Shown: piece by piece, positions 57,194 through 64,000 of the stretch | Numbering within the stretch: position 1 is the first letter of the stretch | Layout of the letters: the number at the start of each line of letters is the position of its first letter | Assembly (NCBI GenBank): GCA_963978905.1 | Contig: OZ022257.1 | Span: 50,920,873 to 50,984,872 of the forward strand | Reading direction: 5' to 3' | DNA from: Trichostrongylus colubriformis | Taxonomy: Eukaryota; Nematoda; Chromadorea; Rhabditida; Trichostrongylidae | DNA length: 64,000 nt | Translations under genes and position numbers: made by a program | The notes under the pieces: model-generated | What the model saw: the letters and a program-made list of their open reading frames with translations, nothing else | What the model was told of the DNA's origin: nothing | Databases searched by the model: none

Positions 57194-57390
57194 TAATCTA
57201 TTCCTACTTGAACTACAGCCTGGTACTGTATAATTATAACGATATTCCATCACAGTTTTCTTCACAGTTTGTACATTATATATAAAAAAGAGGTTTTTAT
57301 TCAGGCTGCAATCGCGAGTGCGAACAATAACGTTCTCCAGAGCAAAATGTCGCGGAGCTCTATATCGAACGCGATCAAGGGCTTCACAAA

Positions 57391-57871
57391 ATGGAAAAGA
57401 ACAAGATTTTGACATTTGCCGAGGTAGGTCTTGTTTCGATTTTTTAATTCCATTAGTGAGTTGCATTTGACTTTGACCCCCCATCGCTTTGGTTCTTATG
57501 CTTTTTGTTTATCGCTGGAAAAGCTGGTAATGACGCGACAAATCAGGCTTCATCCTTTTAAAAACTGCGGTCACGCTGGGCACACAGCGGCTGCCGGGAA
57601 GATGTCGACCAATAGGGCGTTGAAACCCCCTCTTACTACCGAACCCCAAATATACAGGGTTTCCGTGCAGTAATCAATCCTCATCAAAAATCCCGTTCAG
57701 GCTGTTCTGACGAGAATGGAGATATCGCATGTACGTGGAAAAATTGTACATTTGAACCGAGAGACTGGGTCAATTGCAATTCTTGTTGATCACTTGCCTT
57801 CACCGACAGAGCAGCGCCGAACGAAATTCTACTTTAAACTTTATTGGCATTTTTTCTTTACAATTTCATAA
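57391..57871 (+). CDS. possible two-exon small gene, unknown
   Basis: An ATG at 57391 gives MEKNKILTFAE up to the donor GAG|GTAGGT (57423). An exon from the acceptor CCCGTTCAG at 57701 continues in phase: AVLTRMEISHVRGKIVHLNR, then ETGSIAILVDHLPSPTEQRR, to a TAA at 57869 (67 aa). The hydrophobic end FYFKLYWHFFFTIS is probably intron read-through, so the true exon may end near 57835 and more exons may follow. Upstream of the ATG, another frame (NNNVLQSKMSRSSISNAIKG) is open, so the ATG could instead be internal to a longer gene. Not recognised. Confidence 0.35.
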
Positions 57872-59617
57872 TTTATGTGATATTCATAGAGATCTCTGCT
57901 TATTTGCCTACACTCATTCACTATCACTGAAGCATATCAGTCTTTTCGTGCATCTCGCATGAAGGCACCAGGAGGGATGAGTTGGTTTTTTTTGAAAATG
58001 AGTCTGATGGGGTTATAAAAGGAGGACGTGGAACCGATTCTTCCCGTTCGTAACTGAGACGTGCTACGCTCCACCCCAGTGACGTATCGATCGGCAGCGT
58101 ATGGATCTGTGATGTGTGGTGGTCATGGCGCAGTTGTGAGGAGCTAGATCAAGAAGGACTTGCCGGCTATTAAAACTTATGTATCACTGTAAGTTTGAAA
58201 GTGCAAAACGTTGAACAGTGACAAGCCTTTACGTATGAGCGTATCACTAACATGCTCCCGCACTCATCATATGAAGAATCGAGTTCTCAAATTGGGCCTT
58301 CTGAAAAATGCACCCCCTTCCTCCCCCCTCATTAGGGTAGCACCAGTTTCCTAATTTATGTCACATGAATTGTGAAGATAATATGCGAAAATAAATGAAT
58401 TGTACATATTTATTTAAAGTGTGTAAAGCTCTGTTTAAAAAGTTAACCAAAGAGGAAAGCTCTTGGACCGCTACGCGATCGCCTCCAAATGGTTTTTCTT
58501 GGCATAAACTTCATTTTCAGAAAGTCACGGTCACGGTTTAACCAATCCATAGCCCTTCCATGGGTGTCACTCGGTGGTTTTCTCAGTACGCTAGAAGACG
58601 CCAGGTCTCTACACAACCGTGTTGTCGCCTCGGCATCCCAGTTGAGCTGCGGCACGTCACTCCCGAGGCCCTGAACTCCCACAGTTCAGCTCGATTTGAA
58701 AAGCTCTGAATATCCTGTTGGGAACTCCCAGAATTCAGCTTGATTTGAAAAGGTTAGTATCATTTGAGAAATCAAGATGTTTTAAAAAATGAGGATAATT
58801 TGAAAGGATTTTATTCTGTTTCAGCAATCCTCAATGGGTTAAAGTTTCAGTTGAAATTGGTTGATCATGTAGGCTTACTCAATAGTTTTTCGGTTAGTCA
58901 GGCGGGGACGACACATTCACAAATATTTTACTACTATAAAATCCAAATATTCGGAAAATACAATCTGTAATCGAAAATACGTTACATCACAAAATATTAT
59001 TATCAAAATACATACACTCGTACATCAAGAAAATAATGGGAAAATCGGTGTTACTCGTAACTGTGTAGTCACCGGGAGCTCAGTGTGAATTTTTGATATT
59101 TTTACGTCTATGGCACATTTTGGACTAGAAAATAATAAAAATTGCTCTTTATTACATAGTGATTTGACATTGTAGACTACTGCTGAGAAAGGCGAAAAAC
59201 CAGTCTTCAATAGCCATGGAGTCGGAAGTTCTGTGTGGACCCTCACCCAATTTGCACCACCATCCTATCCCTTTCCTACGTTATGAAGAGGCAATCCTTA
59301 ACATCCAAAGGAGGGTCTGCTTTCTGCCGGTTCTTTAGATTTTGTTCTTCCAAAGTGCCTCATCTAAAGGTATGGATGAATGGTTACGCGAAGACTGTAT
59401 GGGCAGTGTTCTGGTGATAAGGTTATGGGCACATTATTGGAACAAATACTGCATACAAAAGAGATGTTCAGAGAAATAAATTAGAAATGACATACATAAT
59501 TTACATGCAAAAGTGCATAATGCCTATCCATAGCGAGTATCTTTAAAAGCCTGTGTGAACTAGGAATTTGTCGTAATTTTTTATCAGAGAAGTACTTAGC
59601 GCGATATTGGAGTGTAA
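57872..59617. other. no clear gene; TATA-like and duplicated words
   Basis: GGTTATAAAAGGAGG at 58012-58026 resembles a TATA box, but no start of a gene follows. A 31-bp unit (GAACTCCCACAGTTCAGCTC...) at 58673 is repeated at 58723. A minus-strand frame at 58443-58682 (…DWLNRDRDFLKMKFMPRK…RAFLFG) is of unknown meaning. Confidence 0.3.
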
Positions 59618-59776
59618 GGCGGCGTTCATATTTTGCAAGGGGTGGTTGCGTACAGGTAGCGAGGTACAGTGGCACGGGTAAGGTGGGGAGACGACGCAGG
59701 CAATAGATAGGGTGGCACAGGCGGAGCCGCAAAGCAACCACGCCCTGTTGCCGCACCGCAAAGTATGATCGAGGCC
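59618..59776. mobile_element. PIF/Harbinger-like MITE with TAA target duplication
   Basis: The ends GGCGGCGTTCATATTTTGC and GCAAAGTATGATCGAGGCC are inverted repeats flanked by TAA (59615-59617, 59777-59779). Confidence 0.8.
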
Positions 59777-60428
59777 TAATGTGTGTCTAGACGTGCCCCT
59801 GGCACTCACTGATGTTAAAGAAGGGCGACTCAAAAACGCCATCTGGTGCGAGGAGGAAACTGTGATTCGATAAAAGATGCTTTTCTCAAATGACGAGGCA
59901 CCTTCCAAAAGATGATATGCAGTGTAATTGGGGCCGGAGGCGCTTCATCGCCGTATTGCCTAGGTGCGCTTCGAAGCACTTGGTACCAATGGCTCTGTGG
60001 CTGTGAAGGGCGGGGCAATGCGGGCAACGATAGCTTATGCCCTCGACGTCTGATTCTCACTCTAGTGTGTACAGAGCGCGATCACAGGTTCTCGATAGGT
60101 ATCGGTTTTAGGGTTCATGACCGTTTCATCTTGTTCTTTCTCTACTGTTCTACTATTGATGTTTCTGCCTTCCTATTCCACATGGGAAAAAATTACTCCA
60201 ACTGCCGTCTCAAGTGAAAATTTCCGCGCTCACTGGTATTAAACGAAGATCATCTCTTTTTCCAGGGAACGTAAGTTGCCGAAAGAAAAGCAATTCGGGG
60301 ATGCCGAACTGGGTCGCTGAACTTTTCCGACAACTTTTCCGATTTTATTTTCGTAGCTCTCGTAAGAATATCAGTAAGAGGATAAAGATCTGTAATTTGT
60401 TTTTGATACCGAAAACAATGCAATACAA
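59777..60428. other. gene-free stretch
   Basis: Nothing recognisable was seen. Confidence 0.35.
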
Positions 60429-60543
60429 GGCCGCGTTCAGATGCGGGGCCGATGGCACAGCGTGACTGCGTGTCTCTGCGTCTCCCATTCGCGTTGGCTG
60501 TGAACGCTGCCACGCCCTGCCAGCGCAAAGTATAAACGCGGCT
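60429..60543. mobile_element. short PIF-like MITE
   Basis: The ends GGCCGCGTTCAGATGCGG and GCGCAAAGTATAAACGCGGCT fit the family TIR. The interior shares GTGACTGCGTGTCTCTGCGT with the 9.7 and 11.3 kb copies. Confidence 0.65.
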
Positions 60544-60809
60544 TTTGTGGCTTTGTGCGCCTCCAGCAGAATGCACACAGAACACCGCTAATTGATCGGT
60601 GCAGCAGTTTGAAGACATTGTTTCACATGTCATGAAACTAGTACCAAAGTCTTCGACATGTCCACCGACCTCAAGAGCTTACTGGCACAAAATGCCATCA
60701 GATGCGTATCATACGAAAGGCCTTATTTTGACCCGTATTTTCTTGATCAGCATAACTGTAGAAAATGATCCAAGTGTTGATGAGGAGTAGCTCCCGGCCA
60801 TTCTGAGCT

Positions 60810-63443
60810 TCAGATGATTTCAGCGAACCATTCTGCTTTATTTTTGTCGCAAGTCGGATCGATGTTGACGATATACAGATTGGGATAGACAAGGAAGTAG
60901 AACAAGCAGAAGATGACGAAACCAAAAAAGAACAGCATCTGGAATGGAGTTCATTCAACCTCCGTAAAATCGACAGTTCAATTATTTTTGGAAAATTGAC
61001 GTTAGTTGGTAAAACTTATTTGCCCAAGGCAAGTTGTTTCAGTTTCACTATGGGGCGGGCAATGCTTTTATTTCATTGGTAGAAGAGCCTCCATGCAACA
61101 ATTCTATTAGAGGTGTGTGTGGCCTCAACGCACTTAAAGCACACTTCGCGATAATCGTAAAGAGTCGATTCACCTTCTTTGGATAGCAGGCCCTTGGGTA
61201 ACTATGGTGGCTGCACCTTTTTCACGCCGCCACGGTACGCTATTACGGCGCTACACCTACACAAACCCACCCCAATGCCCAATTTGCTCAATTGAACAAA
61301 GAAACTCAAGTGGGTGGCGTCAGCGTGAGTTCGAGCAGGTGTAGCGCCGTAATAGCGCAACGCGAAAAAGGTGCAGCTTGACTAGTTACTAAAGGATCTA
61401 CTGTTTCAGGAAGGTAAGCCGACCCATATGATTATCGCGAAGTGTGCTCAAAGAAATGACAATTAAGGTATCGTCTGCCCCTCAGCGAGCGTTGTGCCAC
61501 ACCCTTTAGCATGGCGGGGGCGTGGCCTAATTGTTTTTCCGCCAAAAACCCACTTTCTAACAAGCGTGAGGCGGCCTCACGGAAATTGAAACGATTCTCA
61601 CCTGAGATACCCACTGGAATTTGTGCATGGTCTTCGGCGTAAAGCGAAAGTCCATGAGTTTGAGCACTTTTTCGCCTAAAATAGAGCTGGTATGTAATGA
61701 AAAGGGCGCACAAATTCTCGTAGATTAGGAGAATATAATCAGATAGAAGCAGCTTCGAATTGGACGCTTTTTAAATGATTGCACACATCAAGCACCGTAA
61801 GGACACATCCATCCAGAATCCAGACGTGGAAAATTTCGTTCATATTCGAAAAAGGATCTGCTATGCGCGCCGTGAATGACGAAGCTGTCAAAAGCATCAT
61901 AATAAAGCCTTCTATCGAGTTTTTATTGGGCTTCTTAAGAAATAACCAATATTTGCGATCGCGTAAGGAACCTACGGGGCGGAAGGAGAAAGGACGAAAG
62001 AACCAAAGCACTCATGCTTATCACGTCCAATTCGGGGCGGAGACTATCTCGGTGGGTGGGCAGCATCTAATGGACTAGGTCCCTAGCGTCAAGAATGCCT
62101 ATTTACGCGCAGCAGAAGTGATGCGATTTTTTGCACACCTCTGTATCGCTCACATAATAAAAAGGCCCTTCCGAATCATCGGTCCCATCCACGTCAGTCG
62201 AAAATGAATGGAGTTAACCAGAGAAACGATATAATATATACCAGAGATATATACCAGAGAACAATATTTAGAGAGACGAAATAGTCACCGAATCGTTCTT
62301 TTTGAGAATCGGCTATAAATGAGTCATCCATATCCGCCAAAGGGACCGTTATGTATTCACTCCTGAAAAAAGACTTTATTTCGAAGCTGTGATGATTTTT
62401 ACGTTGTAAAAGTAGCCAATTCACACAGAATTTCGCCTTCTTGATATTGTTCTAATGAGAATGAACGGCAATATATCGAGGTGTATGGTTTTTGTGATAT
62501 GCGGTGCAATAACAATAAGGAGAGTCGATCTCACCTCTCATTACGGAGCACGAGATTCGTGCCAGGTTTTATGGGAACAACACCGTTTGCCGATGGTCGA
62601 TTGCTGGTTAACACCGCTGCATTGATGGAATGGAAACTCTCACTGCAAACAAACAAAACAAATAGTAAAATTAAACAATAAAACCCTCAGTACGAGGTGT
62701 GGTAAGATAAGAAGGAGTGAAAACGTGGAAAATGCCCACCTCTCAATTCTGATTCTTTGACGCATATATTTGACGAAAGCGAGTTTTATTAACGAAAGAA
62801 AAACGATCATGAAACACACTCCTGTAATAAATACGAAAGTTTCAATTGACAATGGCATGAAACAGTAGAACAGGGAAGCTGGTACTCCTTTGAAACTCTC
62901 TGTGAAACTGCCACAGAGCTCCGTCCACAGACAGTCCCACCCACTACCTTTCTTCTTTCATAAAACGGACACTTGCACGAAATAATAAATTCTCAGTTAT
63001 ATAGCAGACTTTTACTACTCCAAACATCCAACTCACGATACATTTATGCTCCTCAAAGGAAAGTTTTATCACCACCTACAGATGGTGCCGCCCACCGAGA
63101 ATATGCCCGCGCCTTTTTTACGGATACAGAAATATAACAGTTAATTTATAGCACGCACCGCCAGAACCGCCCACAGACTGTCCCGCTCACAATTTTTATA
63201 CACGCCTCTTTACGAAGACACAGACAAAACATTCGATCAGCCGAGCCGTCTTAGTCACACACGGACACCTTCGCCTTCACTTCCACCACAGACGCCCCGC
63301 CCACAGATACTTGATAAGGTAACCTAGAAGACTAAAAACCAACCGAGATAGATGTCCATAGCTTTGATATAGCTGACTCGAGGCATCATTTCGTTGTAGG
63401 AGAAGATAAGGAATGTTATCGCCAAAATAATCGATATCATATC
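60810..63443 (-). CDS. lgc: Cys-loop ligand-gated ion channel, C-terminal part
   Basis: Five exons, minus strand: 63443-63344, 62821-62740, 62362-62289, 61675-61602, 60938-60810; phases agree and give 152 residues plus stop. Exon 1 is the M2 pore helix and M2-M3 loop ([16 protein letters not shown], then [13 protein letters not shown]); aligned on P-x-V-S-Y, the gate Leu at 9' is present. Exon 2 is M3 ([20 protein letters not shown]). Exons 3 and 4 are a short cytoplasmic loop ([33 protein letters not shown]). Exon 5 is M4 ([20 protein letters not shown]), ending [13 protein letters not shown]. The S-Y-x-K-A-x-D motif is typical of the anion-channel branch (GABA, glutamate and acetylcholine-gated chloride channels), so an inhibitory neuromuscular or neuronal receptor is inferred. 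The ligand cannot be told, because the extracellular domain, M1 and the 2' region lie beyond the window. The last intron carries a family C element. Confidence 0.86.
61138..61449. mobile_element. family C element in the last intron of the ion-channel gene
   Basis: The terminal inverted repeats are AGCACACTTCGCGATAATC and GATTATCGCGAAGTGTGCT (exact). The inner hairpin is CGCTATTACGGCGCTACACC against GGTGTAGCGCCGTAATAGCG (exact). It is the best-preserved copy of the family, located between the M4 exon and the loop exon. Confidence 0.85.
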
Positions 63444-64000
63444 CTAAAATCATCAAAAATCCTAGAAACATGAGAAAAATAAACCAGTCGCCAGTTATTC
63501 GTGAATACTGGCAAATACTGAAAAAACTAGGCGCAAACGGAAAAGTCATGAGGTGAGACAAGAGGGAACTGCGTGGGGCATCCAAAAATGGACCGATAAA
63601 GGTTGAGCAATCCTTGGTGGATTTGGCCGGATTGTAATTATTTAGAATCAAACATATTCCCAGTGATGTCACCACATTAATGTGCCCTTTTGTGGGAGAA
63701 AGTTGAAGGTTGGCCCCTGGCTACGTTGCGGTCCCGTCAGGTACTTGTACTCGGCCACCAATTATACTTGGCGGAACTCGCGCAGTAGCCCATAGATGGC
63801 ATCGCAGCCAGTTGCCAACGTTCAAACCAACATACTGAAAACTCACGGACATACGGACAGCCTACAAAAGGACGAGTTATCATACGTATCTGGGACTCGA
63901 CAAAGCAACAAATGATTCGGATTCTTTTTTGATTGCATCACTCGGCTGCCCTCAGATCAAGGAAACTATTCCTTCGAGTATGGCCCACCTGAAATTCGGT
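63444..64000. other. intron or upstream part of the ion-channel gene
   Basis: No M1-like exon is visible on the minus strand in this stretch. The minus strand starts with ACCGAATTTCAG, a possible acceptor at the very edge, but the following frame is not recognisable as a ligand-binding domain. The upstream exons are therefore expected beyond 64000. Confidence 0.4.

Noticed and set aside
1..64000. CRISPR array or other prokaryotic system
   Set aside because: No regularly spaced identical direct repeats with unique spacers, and all good genes are intron-split metazoan genes.

Overview
The window looks like nuclear DNA of a nematode, most likely a parasitic clade V (strongylid, hookworm-like) species. 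Genes are split into short exons with nematode-style acceptors (TTTCAG), the intergenic DNA is packed with mariner, Merlin, PIF-like and foldback elements, and the recognisable proteins are typical metazoan or nematode ones. There is no sign of bacterial gene organisation. The species is inferred, not proven.

Three genes can be assembled with phase-consistent splice junctions. (1) 32,808-38,208 (+): a complete AMP-activated protein kinase beta subunit, nine exons, 267 aa, with glycogen-binding (CBM48) and C-terminal alpha/gamma-binding domains; one intron is of the rare GC-AG type. (2) 39,988-42,333 (+): a six-exon, 265-aa BTB/POZ-type protein. (3) 63,443-60,810 (-): the last five exons (M2 to the C-terminus) of a Cys-loop ligand-gated ion channel whose 5' part should lie beyond the right edge. 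Weaker exon candidates are at 104-402 (-), 6,508-6,791 (-, one in-frame stop), 54,126-54,274 (+), 56,579-56,750 (+) and 57,391-57,871 (+).

Layout: 1-32 kb is gene-poor and dominated by transposon relics: a five-copy dispersed repeat (family A), a perfect 106-bp palindrome at 8.7 kb, a mirror-image mariner dimer at 13.4 kb, an internally deleted mariner at 16.3 kb, a non-LTR retrotransposon tail at 24 kb and a 1.4-kb foldback at 27.7 kb. 32-42 kb holds the AMPK-beta and BTB genes, with two mobile elements inside one AMPK-beta intron. 42.4-45.1 kb is an LTR retrotransposon relic whose left LTR is split by a mariner. 45.9-50.9 kb holds a long-TIR element, a Merlin/IS1595-like relic and a second mirror-image mariner dimer. 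54.5-55.9 kb is a 1.38-kb near-complete foldback carrying eight regularly spaced short stem-loops. 60.8-63.4 kb is the ion-channel gene.

The three good genes do not form an operon: the first two are on the same strand but 1.8 kb apart, and the third is opposite and distant. The most unusual material is structural: repeated creation of head-to-head palindromic transposon derivatives at very different sizes.
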